NCBI GenBank assembly: GCA_019633425.1
Contig: WSUB01000083.1
Location: 7,653 to 71,652 of the forward strand
Direction of reading: 5' to 3'
DNA: 64,000 bases
Source of the DNA: Tulasnella sp. 424
Lineage: Eukaryota > Basidiomycota > Agaricomycetes > Cantharellales > Tulasnellaceae
The position numbers and the translations under genes are program-made. A model generated the notes under the pieces. The model had not been told where the DNA came from, did no database searches, and was given only the letters and a program-made list of their open reading frames with translations. This document shows, in pieces, positions 13,233-25,380 of this stretch. Positions within the stretch are counted from its first letter, which is position 1. Every line of letters begins with the position of its first letter.

Positions 13233-13484
13233 TTTGTTCTGCTTAGAGTCTACGTAAGAAGACCAAAAAGGACTGACGAGATTGGCCGAACTCTTTGTCG
13301 GAGGGGTGAAAAGTCAGAGGAAGGAGCGTGAATCAGCCAGGGAGTGGCGAGCTCTGCTTTAGGAAGGGTAGAGAGAACAGCTATAATAACACAAGAAGGC
13401 TGAAAGATATATCAGAGAGGAGACGTGGGTGAGAAAGGTGATTGAGGGAGCAATGGGTGGAACGACTTAGCCTCAGCCCGAGCC

Positions 13485-13494
13485 CCTTTATACG
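13485..13494 (-). promoter_or_regulatory. TATA-like box upstream of X3
   Basis: The minus strand reads CGTATAAAGG, followed by about 250 bases of pyrimidine-rich leader ending at the ATG at 13232. The arrangement matches that at X2. Confidence 0.33.
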
Positions 13495-16313
13495 TTCAGG
13501 CATGCCGAGTATTTTTACCTTGACTCTCAGCGGTAAAAGACCTCTCTAATTAAATTAGCCTTTAGAATTGCTTTAGAAAGTATTGAAACGTCTTGTATTC
13601 AAGACGTGGGGTAGCCGTTCAAGCTCGGTTGGTCGGTAAATTCTAGGTAGGCGTGCCCTGTCGTGTCGTATAGGAGCTCCTTCGCCTTATTTGTGGTCAT
13701 GTGAAGTACCCAATGTTTATTGTATCATGGCACAGCATTAACTCGTTCCGAGAAGCACGCTCGTCGCTGTGATAAATCTGGCTCCATCATCCCGATTACG
13801 CGTGCCCTCGTGATTCGAAACGAAAGCTGCGGAGAACGGAGAGGCATTTATATCTTTCCACGTACTGTCAGTATACCACCCAAGGATCTTCGAGAAAAAA
13901 GTTTATACATACAATTCCTGCTGACAACGCCGTCAACCTCATCTCGTTGGTACAACGCGGATTGATCGGGTTCTTCGATCAGCGCTGAAGACGTAACGCT
14001 ACGTCTTCGTGAACAATCCCTGCCTCGTTGAGAGGGAGTGGTGCAAACTTGTTCGTGGGCACTGAAAGCTATGCGCGGCGCTTGTCGATCAGCTGGAGGG
14101 GTGGCAATCGGCAGCGTCGTTAAGGTGTATCGTACGGATTTAACACGGTGCGTCTCCTGTGAATATGTAAGCAGACCGACGTCTTCGATTAAGCCGCCCT
14201 GACAGATTGGCACATTGAGAAGCGTTGCCTAACTTCTAGAGTGGAAGTCCAGAAAAGTCGGGTGGAGTCACTGACGCCGGGAATTCGGGGATCGTAGTGA
14301 GGGAACCCCGCATCTTTTGGCAGGCATGTGTTCTCGAAACTTTTTCTCTGTGGTTTGAACTACCTAAAAGAACACCTCGCTCTGTCTAGCGTCTGTGGTG
14401 CACTGCGTACAGACCGGAAGAGGGTGCTTATCAGGACGAGACTGGAAATTCGATAGCGACTACTACCTTGGCTGTGATTCTGAAACAAGTAACCAGGGAT
14501 ATGGTGAGAATGCTATTCTGAAGGGGGAGAGGGATGGGGTCTGAAGCCCAGGGTCGACATTGAGAGCGCGAGAGAGTTGCGACAGTGAGGAGCTGATTGC
14601 GACACAGAATAGAGCAGCAGAAAGGCCATGTATTTTGGGAATACTAGCGTGCCCTTGAATTCGCCGAGCATCTGAGCGAACCGGTCAAATATGCATTAGA
14701 AACGACCGACATGCAGATATATCAGAGCTGCGTAGGGAGCGCAGTTCCCAGGTTCTTCTCTTCTCCCCGACGTCTTTGATTTTGAGGGCGCTTACTCGTA
14801 GCGTTTTCTTGGGCTCTCTGCTGGATTCGGGACGGGCCGCGGGAGCCGAGGAGCGACGAGCGTGGATTCAGCCTCTCCAGAGGCGTTAGCGAGTAAAACC
14901 TTGCTGAATAGGAGGAGGTCAAGAGAGGAACAAAGGGAGGCACGGTATCCTCCGAAAGTTTGATCCTCGACTATCATCGGATCCTTAACGTGAGTGAATC
15001 CGAAGGGCAAGCGTGAAAGGAGCCAACACAGGGAGCCAACTGGAGGGGAGGAATTTGGAATTAGGGGGTAGCACAGACAAGTGGTACATTGAACGCGTTC
15101 TCCTGTCCTCGCATTGAGTGCTGAGAGTGTTATTCTCAAGCGTGCAGAGAAATCCCGTTTTGGCGGAAGTCGGGGTCTGGTCGAGATTCGAATCCCGACA
15201 AACAACACCCGCTTGGACGCCACACTTGATGGGCTGAAATTCACCACGTCTCTAGGCAAAAGAGAATAACCTCGGACCCTTGACCTAGAGAAGTTTTGTA
15301 AAGTGATAATGAATTATTTCCTCAAATCAAATACTTGATTTCACTACTGTTGTGAATTGTCATGATCTCGACGTCAGGGATGATCACCCTCGGCGCTGCT
15401 GGTGGCAACCAGTGACCGCTTAGCGAGGAGCTCATGCACGTGCCCGTAGTTCCGTGGTAAGTCCTTTGTGGAAATGTCTGAACAAACCGGAGGGTGTAAC
15501 TGACCGATGGCAAATGGAGGCTCCCGCCGATCACCGGCCAGTAGTCCAGAAAGTATCATCGACAACTACCCAAGCAAGAGATCTATTCTACAAAGGCTCT
15601 AATAGATCTGAACCTGGCTCACTTGGGAAATATTATGTTATGTGCTTGATCCCAGATTGAGCGCGCTCCAAGCTTACTCAACTTACTGTTGGCCCCACTG
15701 ACGCCCATGCAATAGAAGGGAGACCACCGAATGGAAGGCCCCATTGTAACGAAAAAAATGAAGCGCTCATGCAGGAAGCATAATCGGTGCTACCTGGAGT
15801 TGCAAGCTTCCCCAGATGACTGCCCAGGATCTAACCCGCATGCTCGGTCCAAAACCGATGTCAACGGGCGAGAACCCGCGTTGTTGTAGGAAAGGGCACA
15901 ATTAAATATTGCTCCGCATGCATCAGTGGCGTGGACAGTGCACTATGTCTAGGTGGATCCAAGTTGCTCAATCGGGCTCGAATCTTAGAGCACAAAGGGA
16001 ATCGCGATTCCATCACGATAACAAAGGGACTTTGGAGCCCGATTCGACCTGCATCGCGATATCGACCAGTTAACCATTCAAGATGTGGTGCTTAGTCTTC
16101 GTGTCGTTGGATGGGCTGTGAGGCATCGGGGTGGAGAATCGGGGTGGACGTGCCAAATTCAACGGGTTCGAGGTGCGGGGTGCGGCAAGTACACGAAGTA
16201 AGACTGATAATAATTTTCGCGAATATTATGAATGACTACAAACACAACAGCAAGGAGCTGTAGCACTTCATCGTGAAGGCACAGTACACAATGTTCGAAC
16301 GGATGCTGGAACC
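13495..16313. other. No supported gene
   Basis: Only short frames. The longest, on the minus strand at 14792-15259, is followed by a GTAAGC near 14800 and has some hydrophobic residues, but I could not tie it to a start, a promoter or a family. Another purine-rich plus-strand stretch at 14500-14640 could be a leader of a minus-strand gene, but no convincing coding exon follows it. Confidence 0.4.
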
Positions 16314-16478
16314 TCAAAGCATTCCCATCCCAACGAGAATGCGCCTAGCCATAGTGTCCAGAAATGTAACCATTTGAACGGCGACTGGTGACTCGGGAAG
16401 TGTTTTAGCTGGGACTGGAACTCTGTAGACGGGAAGCTTGCGATATTTAGCTGAGGCATCCATGGAGAGGTAAGACAT
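16314..16478 (-). CDS. Candidate X5 coding exon with leader intron
   Basis: The ATG at 16478 opens 54 codons on the minus strand starting MSYLSMDASAKYRKLPVYRV, then PVPAK. The LPVYRVPVP part parallels YPIYVVPRP in X2. Immediately upstream is a well-formed intron, 16480-16537: donor GTAAGT, acceptor TTTTTATTAG, 58 bases. Further upstream are a CT-rich leader and a TATATATT box near 16740. The promoter, leader intron and ATG form the most complete 5' gene structure in the left 17 kb. The 3' structure is unresolved; the frame stops at 16314 and a second open frame overlaps it. Function unknown. Confidence 0.33.
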   Translation of the reverse strand: MSYLSMDASAKYRKLPVYRVPVPAKTLPESPVAVQMVTFLDTMARRILVGMGML

Positions 16479-16737
16479 CCTAATAAAAACACAGGTGAGT
16501 TCACTCAGATTTTACTCTCTGCAAAGGACAGACTTACAGTGAGGTCCGACTTAGCTTGTTCAAACGTGAAGGGGCTTTGGGTTCAAAGGAAAAGGTGGGC
16601 AGTAATGTAGGCACTGGCCGCGTAGCTTGGGAGGAAAGTAGGGGTAGAGGAGGCAGCAGAAGTCAAGAGGTACGACGAGGCAGAGTGGTAGGGACTTATC
16701 GAGATGAGTCTGTCATACGTGGAGAGTGTGGCTCGGA

Positions 16738-16745
16738 ATATATAG
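16738..16745 (-). promoter_or_regulatory. TATA-like box upstream of X5
   Basis: The minus strand reads TATATATT, followed by roughly 200 bases of CT-rich sequence with an intron-like element (16480-16537) before the candidate start codon. Confidence 0.3.
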
Positions 16746-17089
16746 GCGTTCGGGACAGTCTTCTTGAGGACCGAATCGAGGTCAGGGTTTGTGTACGAAC
16801 GGAGGGACCCCTTCACAGTGGCCTCGACCAATATGCTTCACCAAAAAAGAAACAAGGAGTCCATGCCGGCAGATACGCTGAGGTAATATTGTGTCGTTTT
16901 ACTGGGGTCACGGAGTTTGCCGTCGTGAACCGCCTTGGATTCCACTGGAGGAGAAGCCCGTAATCGCCGGGGAACGTGGCCTTGCTGGGTCGCTTGACTC
17001 CTGCGGCACACACACTCAGCCTATAGGTACCCTATCCTTTGTTGATACTTAGATGATGAGGTCGGTATGCCTGATGCAAAGCCCCCGGG

Positions 17090-17530
17090 AGACTAGTGCG
17101 CAGTCCTCTTGCTGGACGGCGGCGCTCTTAGACGATACTCCGTTGAAACACGTCATTGCAAGCTTCCACTAATTCATGAGCAGCCAAAGAAGCCGCTAGA
17201 CAGCTGAAGATCCCGAAGCAGTTCGACACAACTCGCGGTGCACGTGTGCAAGAACGTTTGCGGAGTTCGCAAAGCTCTTGCCGATATAATGCACCCAAGA
17301 CAGCTTGCAGCCTTCGATGGTAGGCCCATACCATCCGCTCAAGAGATTCCCTATACCCTGCTCTGCTTTCCAGGTCAATTCGAAGCTCCCGTAGAAAAGG
17401 CACAAGGTTTTGTCAAGAATACTTGGCTGGCCAAGGGTTGCACAGCCACAGGTGGCGCGTCTTCCCACCGGAACTCCAAAGTTCATGACCCAAATGAAGC
17501 TATAAACATCCCAAATAGTTGCTCGATATG
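17090..17530. repeat. Duplicated noncoding block, copy 1
   Basis: This block aligns by eye with 23150-23490 and 30640-30990. Shared landmarks are GTTGAAACAC, a purine-rich GAGCAGC...GAGCCGC segment, a CAAGAACGT...GCGGAGT segment and CCGATATAATGCACC. In the other copies the block directly follows a truncated M gene and precedes the 3' end of an F-box gene, so the homology breakpoint near 17090 falls where an M relic would be. Short frames on the minus strand do not keep the same reading frame between copies, so I treat it as noncoding. Confidence 0.6.
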
Positions 17531-17859
17531 AAAGCCGCCAATTTCATTCTTCAGAGCGGATGCAAATATCTCGCATAGTAGCTCCGTCCAAACAAACCGA
17601 AAAAGGCACAGCCTCGGGAGCCTCAACATACGTCGGTCGTCCAAGCATCGGGTTTTTTTTTATAGCTATCCTATCTAAGCTCTCGGTTTCGATTACGGTC
17701 CAAATCTTGGAGTTGGTATCAATGAGATGGCAACGGGTGTTCGACCGAATTGGGGGGTCCCGACGACCCGCATTTCCAGATTTGGAAATAACAGTTCCCT
17801 CCACAATATCTAAGCTACCGGATAAAGGGTAGAGAGAAGCGAGCACCCTATGCAAAGAA

Positions 17860-18430
17860 TTGAACGATGGGGCGCAGTCCAAGCAGCGGGCGGCAAGATT
17901 TTGTGGCGGCTGGAGATTGATGAATGCTGGCGCACAGCATTCTTGGCTGGGCTGTTGCTATCACGTGATCCGCCTCGGAGACCTCCCCAAAACAGAGGAA
18001 ATCGCGACTTCATTAGGTACTCAAAATCTTGGTATACGATCCTCAGACTCCGAACACGTGGTATGTCATCGACAGTGGCATTGATCGGCGTGTTATGGCG
18101 AAGTTTCGGTCCGACAACTGACCCCACATGTATGTTGGTCTCTGCTGCTCTGGACTTTGTGAGACCATTCGCCATACCGGCTCGTGATCGGAAGAACTTG
18201 TAATGGTCCAAAATTCGGGATAGTCGTCTATGAGGGCGATCAGGAGGTGGTCACGAGGCGCAGAGAGCGCAAAGAGCGCAGCTGGTCGTACTAGTATCCA
18301 TCGGTCTTGGAATGCAGCGAGCAGGACAGTCTTGTAGAAAGTCTCGAGCGGAAGACCATCGATCGTAGTGCACGTTGCTTGTGGCTGTCCACCTACAACG
18401 GTTGCCGGTTGCGTGGTCGTGTTCCAGCAT
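17860..18430 (-). pseudogene. F-box gene relic F0
   Basis: The region matches the first quarter of F1 and F3 in the same orientation. The ATG context at 18430 (CCAGC-ATGGAATTTACTGT on the plus strand) is shared with F1. The stretch with residues RVRSLRIVYQDFEYL corresponds to RVRTLRILDRDLQYL of F1, and the alternative-frame pieces NSMLEHDHAT and SCALCALCAS mark frameshifts in the F-box part. The C-terminal three quarters are missing or unrecognisable. It is a dead, 3'-truncated copy of the F1/F3 type. Confidence 0.65.
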
Positions 18431-19441
18431 GGAATTTACTGTAATTCGGCGCGATCGGCCAGGCAAAAGACGAAGTTCATACATCTCTTAGTCTGGCATA
18501 CCTCCCTAGTCGGAAGTTTGATCGAACGTTCGGATCGAGCGAATAGAAGTTTTTCAAGACCCACCAGCGGTGCTACCCAGAATAACGTCAGCTGAGGACA
18601 GCTTTTCGGAGGTCATGATTTACCGTGGATGGGCTTATCGGAAATGGAGGTAGAGGAGGCGCTCAGTCCTAAAAAACCTTGTGGGTGTGTTGATGGGCGA
18701 GATTTCCCCTTTGTCCATGCCTTCTAGACTCAATTTCAGTGACATAATCGCCATAAGCCCACCACACCCTGAAAATGGGCGTAAGTAAGCGAGAAATCAC
18801 CCACGTAGACGACTCACGGCTGCCGACCCATACACGGAATTATTGCATTGGGGTGCCCTCTCGGCGGTTGGAGATCCTCAAGAGGGTCTGTGAAGGCAGA
18901 ACAGGGCTGGGGGACTTTTGAATGGGGCAGGAAACGGCTTGGTTCTCAGAAAACGAAAGGATAAAACGGTCGGGAAGCGAATTCTTGCATTTACTCAGCG
19001 CATACGAAGTAAGGAGGGTCTTCGCTTGGAGGATTCCGTCCTACCCAATGTGGCGCAGTTCCCACATTCTGGGTTTGTGAGTTAGCTAAGTATTGACCAC
19101 GAATGGACACCCCCACATGATTGGACTCCCAAGGAAGCAGTTGGCACCCAAAAATCGAAGATAGCCGTTTTAGCTGTTTAGCTCGAGTCTTTTTATGCGA
19201 TGAGGCGCAACAACTCCATCCAGGCAAGCCAGCTTTTTGTAACGTTTCCACCGATCGACGCATCCTCCACCGATTTATACCCCGCCACGTGTTGCGAAAT
19301 TGAGATCCGGAAGTAATTAGACTTTTCTCGAGATCAACGGTGTTTACATGAATAACTAGTGGAGAGTGGGAATGATCGGAGCCTCTCGCAGCATTAAATA
19401 TCACAGAACCACCCCAAAGGGACATGCAGACAAACAACCCC
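18431..19441. other. Intergenic region, duplicated upstream sequence
   Basis: No gene is seen. Parts align with the F1 upstream region (21029-21850) and the F3 upstream region (32813-33550): CCACCAGCGG near 18565, the ACCCAATGTGGCGC block at 19044, and GATTGGACTCCCAA near 19120. It therefore represents the 5' flank of relic F0 within the tandem module. Confidence 0.6.
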
Positions 19442-21028
19442 TCATTCCGAATCCGACGGAGGGAAAACCCCATACACCAATTCCTGTACATGACTCTTGT
19501 AGATTGTTTTTTCAAATTTAATATCCATTGAGATGATTTCTTCGACCAAAGATCATAATGATGCAAGACTTACAGGATCTTCCACGATCACTTCGGGGAC
19601 CAGAGCTTGAAGTTCTGCAATCTCCTCCACGTCAATATTCTTCCGATGGGTGAGTGAAAGCTTGAGATTCATGAGCTTTGCCACGGGCCCTCCGGCTTCG
19701 GAAGCTCTTAATCGGGGGCCCACGATTCCCAATGCGCGGGGACGGTTGCTGTAGCGCGAAACGGAGAGAGTTTCGAGGTGAGGGAATAACCAGCCTTGTG
19801 TTGGTTGACCGAGTGCGGTCTCTAGGGCTTTGGTGATTCTGGGAACCGTTAAATGAGAGATGTTGGGGCAGAAGGAGTGTATGGTGAGCAGGAGAGCTGG
19901 AACCGAACTGGACTCCGTATCGTGTATGTCAACGGCCGTCACTGCCTCGCATCGCATTGGCGGTAGTTCCTCGAGCAGATGAGTGAGGGTCGTCAAAGGG
20001 TCGAGTATTCCGCGCGTTTGGCTGTAAAGCAGCACTTCCAATCCGCCCATGGTGATACGATTGCTCTGTCTCCCACCGACCAACTTGAGCCTTCTCCCAG
20101 CTCCGCCATCGGTGATGCCTGATGCGATCTTGCAGATGCTTTGCAAAGTGTTCTGTATTTGAGATTCATTTCCAGCATCGAAGAACACGTTGCAGCGCGT
20201 TGTGGGCAATGCCACCATTGAATTGAGCGCCTCGACTGGGGAACCGTATGCCGTGGTGTCGAAGCTCAGAGTTTCGAGTGCTTCGAGTTTGACAGTCGGA
20301 AGTGGAATTTCCCCGGGTAGAATAATTCCGCTAATGTCAAGGGAGCGGAGACCTGGTGAAGCCTCGAGGATGGTGAATATTTCTGCCATAGGCAGCCCCG
20401 GTAGAAACCCACCCGTGTCTATGCGCAGGCACTTCAAATTTTTCCACAGGGGATCCTTCCATATAAGCCGGGAGCACTGTAGATCCACCACTCGAAGGTC
20501 TGGCGCCCACTTGGCCGGATGTACAGGGGGAGCCGTGGAATCGTCACTGCCGAACACTCCACCCACGCAGAGGGACCGAAGACGCGGCGCTGCTGATGTA
20601 TTGGTTATCAGGTATTGCAAGTCCCGGTCTAGGATTCGCAGAGTCCGAACGCGCGGCATGTGACCGACGATAGCCTTGATAAGCGGGGTCTGGCCAAGTC
20701 CTGGTCGATAGGTTGATCCTGCGTCTACGTCGATGTCCGCTGCTCTGGACTTTTGCAGAGCCATGCGCCATATTGGCTCGCAATCGGAAGAGCTTATGAG
20801 GGTCCAACATGTGGGACAGTCGTTTATGAGGGCGGACCAGGAGGTAGCTACGAGGCGCAGAGAGCGCAGCCGACTGTAGTATCCATCGACCTGGTTTTGG
20901 ATCGCAGCGAAAAGGACAATGTTGTAGAATATTTCGAGCGGTAGATTGTTGATAGCAGTCCAGGACGTCCGGGGCTGTTCACCCACAGCGGTTGTGGGCT
21001 GCGTGATCGTCCGATCCTGTCTCAGCAT
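19442..21028 (-). CDS. F-box-like protein F1
   Basis: Probable substrate adaptor of an SCF ubiquitin ligase. Exon 1 (19574-21028, 485 codons) starts at the ATG at 21028, the same start context as F3. An F-box-like motif lies at about residues 27-75: NNLPLEIFYNIV, then LRLVATSWSAL and CWTLI. The rest is a leucine-rich region with repeated short strand-like segments (LRSLDISGI, LEALETLSF, ISHLTVPRI), resembling degenerate leucine-rich repeats, presumably for target binding. A GTAAGT donor at 19573 follows codon 485; a CTACAAG acceptor leads to a 17-residue last exon (19442-19495). The same junction is conserved in relic F2. M1 is the divergent neighbour. The family call is firm for the F-box; the target is unknown. 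Confidence 0.78.
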
Positions 21029-22211
21029 GGAATTTACTATAATTCAGAGCGATTGGTCAAACGGAGCAGGAAGTTCATATATCGCTTAGCTATCTAGCAT
21101 ACCTTCTGAGACCGAAGTTCAGACCGATCGATCGAATTAGGCGGCTACAGGTTTTGCCAAACCCACCAGTGGGGCCAAGAGAGACTAACATGATCTGAGT
21201 ATAGCTTTTCGGAAGCAGTAATTTACCGTGGATGTGCTTACCGGAAATAAATGATGAGGTAGCGGACCTAAAACACCTTGTGTGGGTGTGTTGGCAGGAG
21301 GGATGTCCACTTGTCCACCCCTAGGCTCGATTCGGTGACGTAATCCTCATCACACGACTGGACCTCAAGTTGGGGACTGTTGGACGTAAGAATCGGAAAT
21401 CACCCGTGCACTGTCGCCGATCCATATACGGTGCCACGAAACTATTGCAATGGAGTGCCATGTTTGTGTTTGTGATCTGAGGCTCCCGAAGAGGGTTTTG
21501 TGGGGGTAGAGCAGGGCAGGGCCATCTTTGAATGGGATGGTAAACGGGTGAACTCGGAGAACCCAAAGAATCTCAAACTTGGGATCCGGAATGAGTCTTG
21601 CTTTTACTTAGTGCAGATGAGGAAAGGAAGGTCTTCGATGGGGCGACGGGTTCCGGTCCGGTGGAAACATGCCGCCGTCGTACCCAATGTGGCGCGGTTC
21701 CCACGTGGCAATGGCGGTGGACCAGTTTTTCAAGTTTTGACCTTCACCTTCTGTTTGGATAACCCAATGTACACATGATTGGACTCCCAAGAAACTAATT
21801 AGCACCCAAAGTCCCAAGGTCACCGTTTCGGCCCTCTAGTCGGCGTCGTTTTACGGTATGAGGTGCAGCCAACTACGCGGGGACGATTCGCCGTTCTCTG
21901 AACCCTAAGCGGTTCACTAGGGGCGGCCGAAGTCTCAGGGGGACCACTTTATTCACTTCAATCACAACATAACGCAATGGCCTGTTTTGAGACCCTTAGG
22001 CCAGAAGAGAAGGCCGAGTTGGGGAGGGGCTGCCTCGTGCTTGAGTTGCCTCGCGACGGAGCAAGACCCCGATGCGAAGAAGGAATGGAAGGCCACAAGT
22101 CCGTAGTTGGAAGGAATAACTCATGCAGAAACTACACTCAACACCCTCAGGACGCTTCTATCCCATTCCCAACCGATATTCTCTACCCATCCCCCTCCCC
22201 TTCCCTCTCGC
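21029..22211. other. Divergent intergenic region between F1 and M1
   Basis: About 1.2 kb of shared upstream sequence for F1 (minus) and M1 (plus). It aligns with 32813-33941 between F3 and M4, including CCAAACCCACCAG near 21160 and the ACCCAATGTGGCGCGGTTCCCACGTG segment at 21680-21710. Near M1 the plus strand becomes CT-rich (22165-22250), a typical fungal leader. No gene is seen. Confidence 0.6.
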
Positions 22212-23262
22212 TCCCCAATGCCTGCTTCATCGTCCCCAATGCCCCCCCCCTCAGCATCAAGGCTCATCGTACTCCCTTTACCGTTGTTCATCGTCCTTTC
22301 TCGTATACCTCACACTGCTGCACTCGGCCTCAAGCTTGCTCCCTCCTTATCTCGTCCACCTCGGTCAAATTTCCAAAGGGCTTACGACCAAAAGTACCAC
22401 TTTCACCTGATTTGCTCTCATTTCACTCACACACGGCGTTGGAAGAGTCTACTTGCTGCTGGTTATTGCGAGATACGCTCAAGATGATGCGCAGTCCTCG
22501 GTGGGGCAGGGATTCACAGTCGCTCGAGGCGCGACGCAGGCGATAGGCAGGTTTAGACGGGAGATACCCAGACGTCTACATATAAACCGCAATATGATGA
22601 TCTTGTATGTGCGACGCCGCAGCCAGCGTGTGCCTATACGTCCTGCTCTCTACCTTCGGTCCAAGGTCTAACAAAACATCAAGCCGGCCCATCTCGCCCC
22701 GTTCACAGCATTCATAACTGCCATCCTGTTCGCTGATCTTGGTCTCGCCTGTATGTCTAATCTGAAGCAAATTCGTCGTTCGAAGCTGAGTCTAATGCTC
22801 CGTTCTGCTATGTGTGACGCATCGACCGTATCTGTCGACCTCTCCGACCGCGACGTTTCCACTACAACGCCTATTCGTATTTTCTCAATCACCCAGTCCT
22901 CCCTTCTCTTTACCCCTCTCTTGCTCACTATAGTTACTTTCGTTCTTCTCTTCGCGCTCCTCAACGTCGCCGCCGCCGCCTCCAAAACCGAGGGAGCGTC
23001 ACGGAAGATTACCTCGCCTCGAAAGAACTCAGGACGGCGTCCGACCCATCTCGACCGCCACTTTTCCTCCTCGCCGTCTTCTTCGCCACCTTCACTACTC
23101 TTCTATCACCTTCAGGATTGCTCCTCAAATTGTCCCCATCACGCTTGTGGGTCACTTGCTGGAAGGCAACACTCTCGGACGGTATTTTGTTGAAACACAT
23201 CATTTCTTGCTTCCAATAATACACGAGCAGCTAAAGGAGCCGCGAGACAACTGAAGGTCCCG
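22212..23262 (+). pseudogene. M1, broken multi-membrane protein gene (short C-terminal type)
   Basis: The ATG at 22212 (MPPPSASRLIVL) aligns with the M4 start (MPPSASTLIALAS). Membrane segment 1 and the linker (LSRPPRS) are recognisable. The frame then shifts near FHLICSHF, where M4 reads FTLPALSSF. Exon 3 is recognisable from SVDLSDRDVSTTTPIRIF through LLLTIVTFVLLFALLNVAA, then loses about 11 bases relative to M3 and changes frame. The 3' end does not match the M4 tail; instead the original frame continues as GNTLGRYFVETHHFLLP and stops about 25 residues on, a terminus shared with M3. At least two frameshifts make it a pseudogene. Confidence 0.65.
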
Positions 23263-23490
23263 AAGCCGCTGGACACGAAGTCGTGCAGCGAGTGCGCACA
23301 AACGTTTGCGGAGTCCGCCAAGCTTTTGCCGGTATAATGCACCCTCGATAACTTTTACTCTATACACATACCGTTCTCTCACGAGGACGTATCTATCCTA
23401 CTCCTCTTCAAGTATCAAGTCAAAGATTACTGTTTGGGGTCCACTGAGCCGAATGTACAGTAATGGGACCATCAGTGGTACCCTCATCAA
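23150..23490. repeat. Duplicated block, copy 2
   Basis: Counterpart of 17090-17530 and 30640-30990. It overlaps the 3' end of M1 and continues to a GTGGTACCCTCATCAAGCCAGC segment that recurs after M3. It marks the tandem duplication of an M-relic plus F-box unit. Confidence 0.6.
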
Positions 23491-23651
23491 GCCAGCTTTC
23501 CGCGGATCCGACGTTTGCCCAGCGACAGAGACATTCCTCTTCTATCTAAGCCGCACCGAACGGGAGGCCATTAAACATTATCATCAGGCTACAACTTTCA
23601 TATGGCAACTAGCGGACCGTAGGTGAGCAGAGTATCCCACGCCACCCACTA

Positions 23652-25380
23652 TTACGTGTCCATACGAAAGCCCACATCTGAGCTCGGATATAACGATTCC
23701 CCTGTGTGACTCTGCAAGTAATTATTTTCCAAAATAATGGTCATTTTAGACGTTTTCCTTCCGAAGAAATATCAGATATGCTGGACCGGCTTACTTCAGG
23801 ATATTCCACGACAACGTTCGGAACCAGAGCATCAATCTCCTCCCTGTCGATATGGCTCCAACGGATGAATTTGATGTTCAGGGGTTTGATATGTGTTACG
23901 TGCTCCCCTGCCTCGGCAGTTTCCAATCGATGTTTTACGACTCCCATTAAACGGCGAGGGCTGTTGTGGCGGGAAACGGAGAGGGTTTCGAGGTGAGGGA
24001 ATTACCACCCTTCGTTGGGTCGACCGAGTACGGTTTCTAGGACTTTAGCTATTCTGTGGACGCTTAAGTAAGAGATGTTAGGGAAGAAGGGATGGACGAT
24101 GGGAAGTACAACGGGAACTAAATCGGAAGCCGTTGCGCCAATTTCGACCGTCGTCACCGCCTCGGGTCGCGGAGGTAGCTCCTCAGATATTTGAGTAAGA
24201 ATCGTTACAGGGTTGATGGTTTTGCGTGCTTGACTGTAAAGTAGGATGTCGAATCCACCCATGATGAGGCGATTGCTCTGTCTTTAATGAGCGACCAACT
24301 CCAACTTTCTCCCGGCTTCACCATCGGCGATGCTCGATGCAATCCTGCGGATGCTTTGAAGTGTGCTCTGCCCTTAGGTTTCATCGCTACCATCAAGGAA
24401 CACAGTGCGGCGTGCTGTGGGTGAAGCGATTATTGAGTCGAGTGCCCCGACAGGCGAGCCACTCGTTGTCCATGTGGTGTCGAACTCCAGGGATTCGAGC
24501 GCTTCCAGCTTCCCAAAAGGCAGTGGGCGCTGCCCAGGTGGAAAATATCCGGTGATGGCAAGGGAGCGCAGGCCCGGTGACGCTTTGAGGATGGTGAATA
24601 TTTCTTGCAGAGGCAGGTCCGAACGTGTTTATGCGCAGATGCTCAGGTTGTTCCACAATGGTTCCTTCCATGTCAGTCGGGAGCACATTAGATCCACGTC
24701 TCGAAGGTTAGGCGCCCACTTGACTGGATGGAACGGCGGAGCTATGGAATCGTCGCGGTCAAGCTCTCCCCTTTGCGGGACGCCAGGAGTCCAACGTCAA
24801 ACTCCGCGCGTCGCACGGCCCGCCCCTCGACAATCCCCACCTCAGATTTCGGAATTAGGGCCTTTTGAGGGCCTCCTAGGGCTCCTGGTCTTCGTAGAGG
24901 TGGCCAGTAGACTGAAACTGGGCTAATACACCAAATGGGCACCAACGGAACCCCCGGAAATAACGGAGACTAAATTCTACGTCTACGATTCTCAGACTCC
25001 GGACGCGCGGCATGTGACCGACAATTGCCTTGATCAGCCTGGCCTGACCGTTCGATTCAAAAATTGACCCCACGTCTACGTCAATATCTGCTTCTTTGGA
25101 CTTTTGTAAAGCCATCCTCCATACTTGTTCGCAGTCCAAATAGTTTATAGTGGTCCAAAACTTGGGATGGTTGTCTATAAGGGCGGACCAGGAGGTCGCA
25201 ACGAGGCGGAGAAAGCGGAGCCGGTCGTAGTATCCTTCAACATCGTCGTGGAGCGCAGCGAGTAGGATAGTTTCATATAAAATCTCGGGTGGTAGGCCCT
25301 TGGGTAGTAGCCCATGACGTTCTTGGTTGTCTGCCCGCCGTGGTTGTTGGCTGGGTGATCATCCGACCGTGCTGCAGCAT
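23652..25380 (-). pseudogene. F-box gene relic F2
   Basis: A close relative of F3 in the same orientation. The ATG at 25380 opens MLQHGRMITQPTTTAGRQPR, matching F3, but the frame is lost at the F-box (F3 AAINDLPLEIF becomes ATTQGPTTRDF). Later recognisable pieces are GSIFESNGQARLIKAIVGHM, MGGFDILLYSQARKTI and the C-terminal LDRLEHVTH-type region near 23880, each in a different frame. Bases about 24750-24950 have no counterpart in F3. The conserved 3' donor (GAA|GTAAGC) and acceptor (TTGCAG|AGTCA) are still visible, with a last exon ending at 23652. Several frameshifts and the internal replacement make it non-functional. Confidence 0.75.

Noticed and set aside
14792..15259. 155-codon minus-strand frame
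   Set aside because: Within the range expected by chance in GC-balanced DNA over 17 kb, with no similarity or upstream signals.
17128..23342. Minus-strand protein encoded by the duplicated blocks at 17.1 and 23.2 kb
   Set aside because: The two copies, and the third at 30.7 kb, do not keep one common frame; the similarity is at DNA level only.
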